Shown here in pieces: positions 53,245-61,774 of a stretch of DNA of 64,000 nucleotides. The stretch lies in assembly GCA_027487385.1 (NCBI GenBank), contig JAIYDS010000118.1, forward strand, positions 1 through 64,000, written 5' to 3'. Numbering within the stretch: position 1 is the stretch's first letter; each line of letters starts with the position of its first letter. A program made the position numbers and the translations under genes. Source of the stretch: Acetobacteraceae bacterium (GTDB taxonomy: Bacteria; Pseudomonadota; Alphaproteobacteria; Acetobacterales; Acetobacteraceae). Below the pieces are notes generated by a model that searched no databases, was not told the DNA's origin, and saw only the letters and a program-made list of their open reading frames with translations.

Positions 53245-53822
53245 GTCGTGTGGGCTCTCGGGATTCCCGAAGCTGGTGTGAGCTCATTCAAGGCGGCTTC
53301 TCGGGAGGTGGCGTTGGGCGTGTTGGATCGTCCTGTGCTGACCGACGCGGCCTGGGGAGGGATGGCGCCGCGGATCATTGGCCTGGATTGTTCTGCGACG
53401 GCGGCGTGACGGCAGTCCGGTTCTGACCCGGCAAGGCGAAGGGAACCGGGCACTGCACCCCCGGGGAGGAGGCGGTGCAGGCCGCAGGCGCCCCCGGCTA
53501 TCCGCTGGTGATGACGATCCTGTGGCAGGAGCTTCCTCCGAAGGCGGAGGTTGGTGGCCCGCGGCGCGACCTCGCTTGCCCGCAGCCTTTGGCCGAGGGT
53601 TCCGCGGTGTTGATGCGCCGCATCAGCCACCATAGGCCGCCGCGCGGCTGGACGGCGTCCCGCTGACACCCATGGTCTCGGGCGGCATGGAGACCCTCCT
53701 CATGCGTTCACCGCGCTGGAGGGCGATCACCGAGCGGCATGATTGACAGTCCCGGCACCCGCCCGCCACGCTGCGGAACAAGAAGCAGGCTCCACGTCGA
53801 GCCGCGGAGGGAGGAGAGATCC
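53245..53822. other. Gap with IS5-like remnant
   Basis: 578 bp after cysA. It contains an IS5-like transposase N-terminus (53320-53409) and then about 300 bp of scrambled coding-like sequence without a supported gene. The end carries the GGGAGGAGAG ribosome-binding site of the next Bug gene. Confidence 0.5.
53320..53409 (+). pseudogene. IS5-like transposase N-terminal remnant
   Basis: Reads LDRPVLTDAAWGGMAPRIIG and then stops. The VLTDAAW--M-P-I-G opening is that of IS5-group transposases. Nothing of the catalytic core follows in frame. Confidence 0.5.
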
Positions 53823-54809
53823 ATGGCGCATTCCCGCGTCATCTGGGGCCGGCGCGGCTTGGCCGCCGCGGCCTTGCTGGGCACGTCCCTGCGGGCGGCG
53901 GCCCAGGCGCCGGCCTTCCCGTCACGGCCGCTCACCCTCGTCGTCCCCTTCGCGCCTGGGGGCCTCGCGGATGTGCTGGCACGGATGGTGGCGGAACGGC
54001 TGCGCGCCAACCTGGGCGTCGCCATCATCGTCGAAAACCGCCCGGGCGCGGGCGGCATCGCCGGGGCACGCGCCGTGGCCGCGGCGGCGCCGGATGGGCA
54101 CACCTTGCTGCTCGCCAACACCAACCTTGCCATCAATCCCAGCCTCTACCGCAGCCTGCCCTATGAGACGGAGACCGCCTTCGCGCCCATCATCCGCGCC
54201 ATCGCCGTGCCCAATGTCCTCGTGGTGCGGGCGGATGTGCCGGCGCGCAGCCTGGCCGAGCTGATCGCCCTGGCGCGCGAAGCGCCGGGCCGCCTGAACT
54301 ATGCCTCCGCCGGCTCCGGCACCTTCCCGCATCTTGCCATGGCGCTGTTCATGCAGCGGGCCGGTATCGAGATGACGCATATCCCCTTCAACGGCGCGGC
54401 GCCGGCGATGGCCGCAATCCTCGCACGGCAGGTGGAGGTGCTCTCCGCCGATCCGCCCGGCGCCATGCCGCAGGTGGCTGCCGGCACGCTGCGCGCACTT
54501 GCTGTCACCTCGGCCACACGCCTCTCAGCCATGCCCGATGTGCCGACCGTGGCCGAGGGCGGGCTGCCCGGTTTCGAGGCCGTGGGGTGGCAGGGCTTCG
54601 TCGCGCCCGGGGGCACGCCGGAGCCGGTGATCCGCATGCTGAACAGCGCCATCGCCGCCGCGCTCGCCGCGCCCGAACTGCGCGAGCGGCTAACCGCGCA
54701 GGGTGTTGCCTTTGTCGCCGGCAGCCCGGCCGATTTCACCGAATTCCTGCGGCAGGACATGGCGCGCTGGCGCAGCGCGGTCGCCGCTTCGGGCGCGCGG
54801 GTGGAGTGA
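53823..54809 (+). CDS. Bug (TctC) substrate-binding protein
   Basis: 328 aa with Tat-like leader (GRRGLAAAALLGTSLRAAAQ). Motifs PLTLVVPFAPGGLADVLARM, IVENRPGAGGIAGARAVAAA, APDGHTLLLAN and HIPFNGAAPAMAAILARQVE. An ideal GGAGG site precedes the ATG. Stop overlaps the aldo/keto reductase start (TGATG), so receptor and enzymes form one operon. Confidence 0.93.
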   Translation: MAHSRVIWGRRGLAAAALLGTSLRAAAQAPAFPSRPLTLVVPFAPGGLADVLARMVAERLRANLGVAIIVENRPGAGGIAGARAVAAAAPDGHTLLLANTNLAINPSLYRSLPYETETAFAPIIRAIAVPNVLVVRADVPARSLAELIALAREAPGRLNYASAGSGTFPHLAMALFMQRAGIEMTHIPFNGAAPAMAAILARQVEVLSADPPGAMPQVAAGTLRALAVTSATRLSAMPDVPTVAEGGLPGFEAVGWQGFVAPGGTPEPVIRMLNSAIAAALAAPELRERLTAQGVAFVAGSPADFTEFLRQDMARWRSAVAASGARVE

Positions 54810-55774
54810 TGCAGCACCGCCAGCTCGGCCGCTCGGGCCTGCGCGTCTCAGCCATCGGGCTCGGCTGCAACAATTTCGGCGGGCGCTCCGACTTCGAAGC
54901 GACGCGCGCCGTGGTGCATGCGGCGCTGGACCACGGCATCACGTTGTTCGACACGGCGAATGTCTATCCGCGCGGCGCGGCGGGCCGCTCGGAGGAATAT
55001 CTCGGCCAGATCTTGGGCGAGCGGCGCAAGGAGATCGTGCTGGCGACCAAGGTCGGCATCCCGATGCCGGGCGGGCGGCTGGGTGGTGCCTCGCGCGCCA
55101 GCATCATGACCTCGGTCGAGGAGAGCCTGCGGCGGCTCAACACCGATTGGATCGACCTCTACCAGGTGCACAAATTCGATCCGCTGACGCCGGTCGAGGA
55201 GACGCTGCGCGCGCTGGATGACCTGATCCGGCAGGGGAAGCTCCGCTACATCGGCTGCTCGCGCTTTGCCGCCTGGCAGGTGGTGGATGCGCTCTGGACC
55301 GCGCGCTCGGCCGGGCTCAACGCCTTCATCTCCTGCCAGGATGAATACAGCCTCCTGGCGCGTGAGCCCGATTTCGGCCTGCTGGATGCGATGGCCGCGC
55401 ATGGGCTGGGGATGCTGCCCTATTTCCCGCTGGCGAGTGGGCTGCTCACCGGCAAGTACCGCCGCGACGCGCCGATGCCGCCCGGCGCGCGGCTCGCCAT
55501 CACACCCGTCCTCTCCGAACATTTCGTCACCGACCACAATTGGTCCGTGCTCGAGGCGTTGGAGGAATTCTGCGCCGCACGCGGCCGCACGATGCTGGAG
55601 CTGGCCTTCTCCTGGCTGCTGGCGCGGCCGACCGTGGCGAGTGTCATCGCCGGTGCGACGCGGCCCGAGCAGATCGTGCAGAACATCGCCGCCACCGCCT
55701 GGGCGTTGAGCCCGGAGGAGATGGCGGAGATTGACCGCATCACCGCGCCGCCGCGCATCGTGCCGGCGCCATGA
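54809..55774 (+). CDS. Aldo/keto reductase
   Basis: 321 aa TIM-barrel NADPH reductase. Catalytic Asp48, Tyr53, Lys81 and a His in YQVHKFD; LGRSGLRVSAIGLGCNNFG opening and GATRPEQI cofactor loop near the C-terminus. Closest to the YajO/Tas-type subfamily. It probably reduces a carbonyl generated in the same pathway as the luciferase-like monooxygenase that follows (ATGA overlap). Confidence 0.92.
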   Translation: MQHRQLGRSGLRVSAIGLGCNNFGGRSDFEATRAVVHAALDHGITLFDTANVYPRGAAGRSEEYLGQILGERRKEIVLATKVGIPMPGGRLGGASRASIMTSVEESLRRLNTDWIDLYQVHKFDPLTPVEETLRALDDLIRQGKLRYIGCSRFAAWQVVDALWTARSAGLNAFISCQDEYSLLAREPDFGLLDAMAAHGLGMLPYFPLASGLLTGKYRRDAPMPPGARLAITPVLSEHFVTDHNWSVLEALEEFCAARGRTMLELAFSWLLARPTVASVIAGATRPEQIVQNIAATAWALSPEEMAEIDRITAPPRIVPAP

Positions 55775-56835
55775 CGATGGCAGCAGGAAAGCAGGACAGG
55801 CCCATGCAGTTCGGCATCTTCGACCAGAATGACCGCGGCCACCTGTCGCTGGCCGACCAGTATGAACAGCGCCTGCGCCTCGCCGCGCTGTATGACGAGC
55901 TGGGCTTCGATCGCTATCACATGAGCGAGCACCACGCGACGCCGCTCAGCACCGCGCCCTCGCCCAGCGTCTTCATCGCCGCACTGACGCAGCGCACGCG
56001 CAATTTGCGCCTCTGCCCGCTGGTCTATCTGCTGCCGACCTACCATCCGCTGCGCTTGGCGGAGGAGATGTGCATGCTGGACCATCTCAGCCGCGGCCGC
56101 TTCGAATTCGGCATCGGGCGTGGCGCCTCGCCGCATGAGCTGGCCGCGCTCGGCGTGGACGTCGCGAATGCGCGGGAGATGTACACCGAGGCGCTGGAGG
56201 TGATCCGCGGCTTCTTCGCGGCGGGGGATTCCTTCACCCACCAGGGCCGCTTCTGGCAGATCGAGGATGTGCCGAAGGAGATCGCGCCGCTGCAGCAGCC
56301 GCATCCGGCCATCTGGTATGCGCTCGCCTCGCCGGACTCCACCGTCTGGCCGGCACAGAACGGCGTGAACGTGCTCTGCGGCGGGCCGGTGGCGCGGGTG
56401 CGCGCGGTGACGGACCGCTACCGCGCCGAGTGGCACGCCGCCCATCCGCATGGCGAAAAGGAACCGCTGATCGGCGTGAACCGCTATATCCTGGTGGCCG
56501 ATACGGATGCCGAGGCGCTGGAGCTCGGCCGCACCGCCTGGCCCCGGTTCTACCGCCACTTCATGAAGCTCTGGCACAAGCACGGAACCCAGCCGGTGAA
56601 TGCGAAGCTGCCGCCGGATTTCGACACGCTGGTCGAGGCCGGCCAGGCCGTCGCCGGTTCGCCCGCCACGGTGCGGGCCGCGCTGCGGCGCCAGGTGCAG
56701 GAGGGTGGGCTGAACTACCTCATCGGCAACTTCACCTTCGGCGGCCTGGCGCCTGCGGATGTCGAGGCTTCGGTGCGGCTCTACGCGGCCGAGGTGATGC
56801 CGGCGCTGCGCGAGGTCAGCGCCGTTCCGGCCTGA
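55771..56835 (+). CDS. Luciferase-like (LLM) flavin-dependent monooxygenase
   Basis: 354 aa. Bacterial-luciferase fold: MQFGIFDQND, SEHHATPLSTAPSPSVFIAA, HLSRGRFEFGIGRGASPHEL, and the TVWPAQNGVNVLCGGP insertion. The start may be the ATG at 55771 (overlapping the previous stop) or the MQFG start at 55804. Uses reduced flavin from a separate reductase, which is not in the window. A role in oxidative attack on the ligand delivered by the flanking Bug receptors is likely. Confidence 0.9.
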   Translation: MTMAAGKQDRPMQFGIFDQNDRGHLSLADQYEQRLRLAALYDELGFDRYHMSEHHATPLSTAPSPSVFIAALTQRTRNLRLCPLVYLLPTYHPLRLAEEMCMLDHLSRGRFEFGIGRGASPHELAALGVDVANAREMYTEALEVIRGFFAAGDSFTHQGRFWQIEDVPKEIAPLQQPHPAIWYALASPDSTVWPAQNGVNVLCGGPVARVRAVTDRYRAEWHAAHPHGEKEPLIGVNRYILVADTDAEALELGRTAWPRFYRHFMKLWHKHGTQPVNAKLPPDFDTLVEAGQAVAGSPATVRAALRRQVQEGGLNYLIGNFTFGGLAPADVEASVRLYAAEVMPALREVSAVPA

Positions 56836-56871
56836 AACAACAGCCCGGCGCAAAGCCTGGGCGGGGAGGAC

Positions 56872-57846
56872 ATGATGAAGGCAAGATCCTGGCTGGCGCT
56901 GCTGGCATTCCTGCTCGTGGCGGGACCGGCGCCGGCGCAGCAGGCGCTGCAACCCGGCGGCGGCACGGTGCGGCTGGTGCTGGCCGGCGCGCCCGGCAGC
57001 GCGGCCGATGCGGTCGCGCGCGTGCTGGCGGAGCCGCTCGCCGAGATCCTCGGCCAGCCCGTGGTGGTGGAGAATGTCCCGGGTGGGGCCGGCGTGCTCG
57101 GGGCCACGCGCGTCATGCAGTCACGCCGCGACGGCATGACCATCCTCTCCGCCGTCTCGGGCTCGCTGATCGGGCCGATGCTGGACAGCAACCTGCCCTA
57201 TATCATCGGGCGGGACCTGCTGCCGGTCTCGCAGATCACGGCGGCCATGGGCGTCTTTGTCGTGCGCGCGGGGCTGCCGGTCACGACGCTGCAGGAATTC
57301 ACCGCCCGGGCGCGGAACACGCGGGAGCCGCTGGCCTTCGGCAATTACGGCTATGGCTCCGCGAGCCATCTGCAGGGGATGCTGCTCGCCCGGCAGCTGG
57401 GCCTGGATGTCGAGGCCGTGCCCTTCAGCGGCACGGCGCAATTCATCTCCGAACTGATCGCGGGGCGGCTGTGCTGCGGCTTCATCGATGCCGGTTCGGC
57501 GCGGGACTTCATCCGCAACGGGCAGCTGCGCCCGCTCGGCGTCACCGGCCCGCAGCGCGCGCGGGACCTGCCCAATGTGCCGACGCTGACGGAGCTGGGG
57601 ATGACAGGCTTCGCCCCGCAGATCTGGCAGGGCATGTTCCTGCCGGCGGGCACGCCGGCGGCGATCGTGGCTGCGGTCGGCCGCGCGATGGGCGAGGCGG
57701 TGCGTCGGCCCGGCCCCACCAACCTCATCCGGGGCGTCGGCTATGAGGCGGTCGGCAGCACGCCTGAGGAATTCGCGGCGATGATCGCGCATGACGCGCC
57801 GATCTGGCGGAGCATCATCACGGAGACGGGGGTGCGCATTCGCTGA
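56872..57846 (+). CDS. Bug (TctC) substrate-binding protein
   Basis: 324 aa, Sec signal peptide (WLALLAFLLVAGPAPAQQ). Motifs TVRLVLAGAPGSAADAVARV, VVENVPGGAGVLGATRV and VEAVPFSGTAQFISELIAG. The ligand loop reads PFSGTAQF instead of PYRG-AP, so it may bind a different ligand from its neighbours. GGGGAGGA precedes two consecutive ATG codons. Confidence 0.9.
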   Translation: MMKARSWLALLAFLLVAGPAPAQQALQPGGGTVRLVLAGAPGSAADAVARVLAEPLAEILGQPVVVENVPGGAGVLGATRVMQSRRDGMTILSAVSGSLIGPMLDSNLPYIIGRDLLPVSQITAAMGVFVVRAGLPVTTLQEFTARARNTREPLAFGNYGYGSASHLQGMLLARQLGLDVEAVPFSGTAQFISELIAGRLCCGFIDAGSARDFIRNGQLRPLGVTGPQRARDLPNVPTLTELGMTGFAPQIWQGMFLPAGTPAAIVAAVGRAMGEAVRRPGPTNLIRGVGYEAVGSTPEEFAAMIAHDAPIWRSIITETGVRIR

Positions 57847-57858
57847 GCGGCCCGGCGC

Positions 57859-59364
57859 TCAGCGCCGCGGCCCGCGCACCAGCAGCACGAAGAGAATGGC
57901 GAGGCCGGAGACCGCCATATACATCCCGAAGGCGTTGAGGTGCCCGATCATCGCCGCCTGGCGATCCACCTCGCGCGAGAGGCGGGCCAGGCCCTGCGCC
58001 GTCTCCATGTCCCACCCGCCCATGCTGCCCGGCCAGAGCAGCGTGCGGTTATAGGGCGAGAGCATCTCCATCATCCGGCTGTAGTTCATCGTGCTGGAGC
58101 GCACGATCTCCGTCACGCTGAGCGAGATGAAGAGGCTGGAGCCGATGTTGCGCAGCAGGTGAAACACCGACATGCCCTCCGGCGTGTCGCGGCTGTCGAG
58201 GTCGCCGAAGGTCATCACCGTGAGCGGCACCCAGATGATGCCGACCGCGATGCCCTGCAGCACCGAATTGGCCAGCAGCAGGTTCAGCCCGGCATTCAGG
58301 TCGAGGCTCATCAGCCAGAGGCCCGAGACCACGAGCAGCCCGAAGCCGATGCACATGCCGATGCGCGGATCCCAGCGGCCGATCAGCAGCGTCAGGCCGA
58401 AGCCGATCACGCCGCCCAGGCCGCGATAGCCGACGATGATGCCGATGACGCTGTCCGGATAGCCCACATGCTGCTGCAGCAGCGTGGGCAGCAGCACGAT
58501 CGGCGTGAAGTTCACCATGCCATAGATGAAGACGAGAATCAGACCGAGCGCGTAGTTGCGATGCCTCAGCAGGCGCAGGTTCAGGAAGGGCCGCTCCGTC
58601 GTCAGGCAGTGGACCACGAAGGCGTAGAAGGCGAGGACCGCGATGCAGGCTTCCAGAATGATCTCGGTGGATTCGAACCAATCGAGCCGCTGCCCGCGCG
58701 AGAGCACAAGTTGCACGCAGGCGATGGCGGTGGCCAGCAGCAGGAAGCCCAGCCAATCCATCGGCTGGCGCTGCGCCGCCCGGTCGGCCGGCAGGGCGAA
58801 ATACAGCGCCACCGCGGCGAGCGCTCCGGCCGGGACGATCATGTAGAAGGCCCAGCGCCAGCTGTAGGTCTCAGCCAGGATGCCGCCGAAGACGGGCCCG
58901 ATCACGGGGCCCAGCACCACCGTCATGCCATAGATGGAACTCACCAGCCCCGCCTGGTGCCGCGGGAAACTGTCCAGCACGATGGCGTTGGAGAGCGGCA
59001 CGACGGGCGCGCCAATGCCGCCCTGCACGATGCGCCAGAGGATGATGGCCTCCAGCGATTCCGCCTGGCCGCAAAGCCAGGTGGCGATGGTGAAGCCTGT
59101 CACGCAGGAGATCATCACGCGGCGCCGCCCGAAGCGTGCCACCAGGAAGCCCGTGGTCGGCGTGACGATGGCTGTCGCGAGGATGTTGAAGGTGGTGGTC
59201 CAGGCGATCTCGTCCGGCGTCGCGGCGAAGCTGCCTTGCATCTGCGGCAGCAGCGAGGAGGCGACCAGCAGCGTCGTCGCATACAGCGTGGAGCCCAGCA
59301 CCACCGCCGCCAGGATGGCATAGCGGCGCGGGACCGAAAGCTCCTCGCTGCTCCCCCCCGACAC
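57859..59364 (-). CDS. emrB: DHA2-family multidrug exporter (EmrB/QacA type)
   Basis: 501 aa with 14 hydrophobic segments; motif A-like GFLVARFGRRRVM, motif C-like VVLGPVIGPVFGG. The start is set at the GTG at 59364 (AGGAGG 11 bp upstream); the TTG at 59433 would place 23 extra residues inside the promoter region. It is transcribed divergently from marR-emrA, so the inner-membrane pump and its adaptor are in separate units with a shared 82-bp promoter region. Confidence 0.88.
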   Translation of the reverse strand: MSGGSSEELSVPRRYAILAAVVLGSTLYATTLLVASSLLPQMQGSFAATPDEIAWTTTFNILATAIVTPTTGFLVARFGRRRVMISCVTGFTIATWLCGQAESLEAIILWRIVQGGIGAPVVPLSNAIVLDSFPRHQAGLVSSIYGMTVVLGPVIGPVFGGILAETYSWRWAFYMIVPAGALAAVALYFALPADRAAQRQPMDWLGFLLLATAIACVQLVLSRGQRLDWFESTEIILEACIAVLAFYAFVVHCLTTERPFLNLRLLRHRNYALGLILVFIYGMVNFTPIVLLPTLLQQHVGYPDSVIGIIVGYRGLGGVIGFGLTLLIGRWDPRIGMCIGFGLLVVSGLWLMSLDLNAGLNLLLANSVLQGIAVGIIWVPLTVMTFGDLDSRDTPEGMSVFHLLRNIGSSLFISLSVTEIVRSSTMNYSRMMEMLSPYNRTLLWPGSMGGWDMETAQGLARLSREVDRQAAMIGHLNAFGMYMAVSGLAILFVLLVRGPRR

Positions 59365-59397
59365 GGCGCCCGCGGCCTCCTGAAAAGCTTGACGAAG

Positions 59398-59423
59398 GTT
59401 GTCCGGGCGATAATAACCACAAC
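59398..59423. promoter_or_regulatory. Inverted repeat in the marR/emrB divergent promoter
   Basis: GTTGT and ACAAC arms 16 bp apart (59398-59402, 59419-59423), with an AT-rich centre (GATAATAA). MarR regulators bind such TTGT/ACAA palindromes. Probable autoregulatory operator controlling both units. Confidence 0.4.
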
Positions 59424-59446
59424 AACAATCCAAGGCGAGGCTGTTG

Positions 59447-59926
59447 ATGCCGCCCGACCAGGCCGCCCGGCCGGATGATCGCCGCCAGATCGGCTACCTC
59501 ATCACCGATGTGGCGCGGCTGATGCGCGCGGCCTTCGACCGCCGCGCGCGGCAGATCGGCCTGACGCGCCCGCAATGGCAGGTGCTGAGCCGGCTGCACC
59601 GCTATCCCGGCATCACCCAGACCGAACTGGCCGAGATGCTGGAGATGGAGCGCGCCACCGCCGGCCGCATGCTGGACCGGCTGGAGCGGCGCGGCTGGCT
59701 GGTCCGCAGCGCCGACCCGGCAGACCGCCGCGTAAACCGCCTGCACCTGACCGCCGAGGCCGATGGCATCCAGGCCGAGATGGGCCGCATCGCGACCGAA
59801 TTCCTGGATGAGGCGATGAGCGGCCTTGGGGAGGAGGAGCGCGCCGTGCTGACGGCGATGATGGAGCGCGTGAAGACGCAGCTCCAGGCCATGGGGCCGC
59901 GCGGGGCGCGGGAGGATGCGGCATGA
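59447..59926 (+). CDS. MarR-family transcriptional regulator
   Basis: 159 aa winged-helix dimer protein: LMRAAFDRRARQIGLTRPQW, QTELAEMLEMERATAGRMLD recognition helix, DPADRRVNRLHLT wing. The ATG at 59447 is preferred to the TTG one codon earlier. Overlaps the emrA-like gene (ATGA). Likely represses the divergent exporter and its own operon until a toxic ligand binds. Confidence 0.92.
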   Translation: MPPDQAARPDDRRQIGYLITDVARLMRAAFDRRARQIGLTRPQWQVLSRLHRYPGITQTELAEMLEMERATAGRMLDRLERRGWLVRSADPADRRVNRLHLTAEADGIQAEMGRIATEFLDEAMSGLGEEERAVLTAMMERVKTQLQAMGPRGAREDAA

Positions 59927-61005
59927 GCGCGCCGGACCGGTCCCGCCTTCGGACGTTCCTGCTGCTGGTGGTGCCGGCGCTGGCGGTGCTGGGCGGGCTC
60001 TTCGTCTGGCAGCAGGGCGGCCGCTACATCACCAGCGAGAACGCCTATGTCCGCGCCGACATCGTGCAGATCGCGCCCGAGGTGACAGGCCGCGTGGTGG
60101 AGGTGCTGGTGCGTGATCATGCGCGGGTGGAAGCCGGCACGGTGCTGCTGCGCATTGATCCCGAGCCCTTCCGCCTCGCGGTCGAGAAGGCCGAGGCCGA
60201 GCTGGACGCGGCCCGCACCCTGGTCGAGGTCGCGCGCGCCACCTATCGCGAGACGCAGAGCGAGCTCGGCGAATTGCAGGCCCGCGCTGATCACTTGCTG
60301 CGCCAGGCGCGGCGCCAGCAGGAATTGGCGGCGCGCGGCGTCTCGCCCGCCACACGGCTGGAGGAGACGCAGAACGAGGCGGATGTGGCGCGTGAGCGGA
60401 TCAATGTGGTGCGCCAGCGCCTGGTGCGGTTGCTGACCACGCTGAAGGGCGATCCGGACCTGCCCGTGGATCACCACCCCAATGTGCGCGAGCGCCTGGT
60501 CGAACGCGACCGCGCGGCGCTGGACCTCGCGCGGACGCAGATCAAGGCGCCGGTTTCCGGCACGCTGGTCAACATGAGGGTGCAGCGGGGAGAGCAGCTG
60601 CGCGCCGCGGTCCCTCTCTTCGCCTTGATCTCCGACCGGCGGCCCTGGGTGGATGCGAATCTGAAGGAGACCACCCTCGCGCATGTGACGATCGGCCAGC
60701 GGGTGGAGGTGGTGCTGGATCTCTACCCTGGCCTGGTCTGGGAGGGGGAGGTGGAGAGCATCAGCCCGGCGACGGGGGCGGAATTCGCCATCCTGCCGCC
60801 GCAGAACGCCTCGGGGAATTGGGTGAAGGTGGTGCAGCGCCTGCCGGTGCGCATCCGCCTGCTGCCGCGCGCCGATGAGCCGCCGCTGCGGGCGGGCATC
60901 ACGGCGACGGTCTCGATCGACACGGGGCGGCAGCGGCGGCTGGGTGACCTCGCGGCCTATGTCCACGGCCTCATTCCGGGCAGTGCGGCGCAGGGCATGC
61001 GTTAG
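59923..61005 (+). CDS. HlyD/EmrA-family membrane fusion protein
   Basis: 360 aa. One N-terminal transmembrane helix (about 10-29), lipoyl half-motifs (APEVTGRVVEVLVRDHARVE and IKAPVSGTLVNMRVQRGE), a coiled-coil hairpin (about 85-185) and a beta-barrel domain. Works with the divergent DHA2 pump and an outer-membrane channel not present here. Confidence 0.92.
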   Translation: MSAPDRSRLRTFLLLVVPALAVLGGLFVWQQGGRYITSENAYVRADIVQIAPEVTGRVVEVLVRDHARVEAGTVLLRIDPEPFRLAVEKAEAELDAARTLVEVARATYRETQSELGELQARADHLLRQARRQQELAARGVSPATRLEETQNEADVARERINVVRQRLVRLLTTLKGDPDLPVDHHPNVRERLVERDRAALDLARTQIKAPVSGTLVNMRVQRGEQLRAAVPLFALISDRRPWVDANLKETTLAHVTIGQRVEVVLDLYPGLVWEGEVESISPATGAEFAILPPQNASGNWVKVVQRLPVRIRLLPRADEPPLRAGITATVSIDTGRQRRLGDLAAYVHGLIPGSAAQGMR

Positions 61006-61774
61006 GTCGTCCGGGATGCCGCTGCCGCATGGATGCCCATGGCTTGGGCCAGTGGGTCGCGCGCCAGCGCCAGACGGTGGGGGCGAAGCCGAGATGGACG
61101 ATGCCGGCCCCCGCCAGCATCCGCACCGCGGGGAGCCTCTGCAGGCCGCAACTGATCCTGGGCCGCGCCAGGTCGGAGGGAGATTCTGCGCCCGGGGGAA
61201 GATCCACAGGAGACGGAACCAAGGGGCAGTTCAGAGGCGCGAATGAAGGCCAACGCGCCTTGGCCGGCTCGGGGGATGTGCGCATCCCCCGAGAGACATT
61301 GTTCGAGCTGCGCTGCCGTCACGGCTCACCCGAAGAAGTCATGCCAGCCGCCAAGTGCAGACGCCCTCCATCTTCGGGGCCGGCCCCGCCAGCATGACGG
61401 CTTTCTGCGACGCCGGCTGGCCTTGTGCAGGATGTCGTTGACGCGCCGCAGCGCTTGGTTCTCCCGCTCCAGCCACGTCATTCGGCTGGCCATCCCTGTC
61501 GTCACGCCGGGCCTGCGCCCGGTCTCCCGCTCGGCCGTCCTCACCCACTCGTCCAGCGTCTGCGCCGTGCAGCCCCTCTGGGCTGAGATAGACAGGATCG
61601 TCGCCCAGCGGGAGAGGGGGCTGCGCCTTGTGATCCAGCGCCATTCGCAAGGCGCTGTCCCGCACCTCAGGCGAGAATATGTTCGTCCTCGTGCTCGGCA
61701 TCGCTCCAGCCTTTCAGGCGTGGGAGCCTCCGACACAAACGAGGTGGTTCATGGCGGGGCCGTTCCGGATGGAC
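61006..61774. other. Gap with IS3 remnant
   Basis: 769 bp between the exporter genes and the TauD-like gene. A decayed IS3 orfA lies at 61417-61701. The left part (61006-61400) contains a 17-bp string also found at 14123-14139 but no supported gene. Confidence 0.5.
61417..61701 (-). pseudogene. IS3-family OrfA remnant, frameshifted
   Basis: Starts MPSTRTNIFSPEVRDSALRM. A frameshift follows near 61620, after which the other frame reads GCTAQTLDEWVRTAERETGR and ERENQALRRVNDILHKAS, the helix-turn-helix and leucine-zipper end of IS3 OrfA. No orfB. Distinct from the copy at 36499 in sequence, so probably a separate insertion. Confidence 0.7.

Noticed and set aside
59365..59433. TTG start of the DHA2 exporter
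   Set aside because: It would extend the protein into the divergent promoter and palindrome; the GTG at 59364 follows an AGGAGG.
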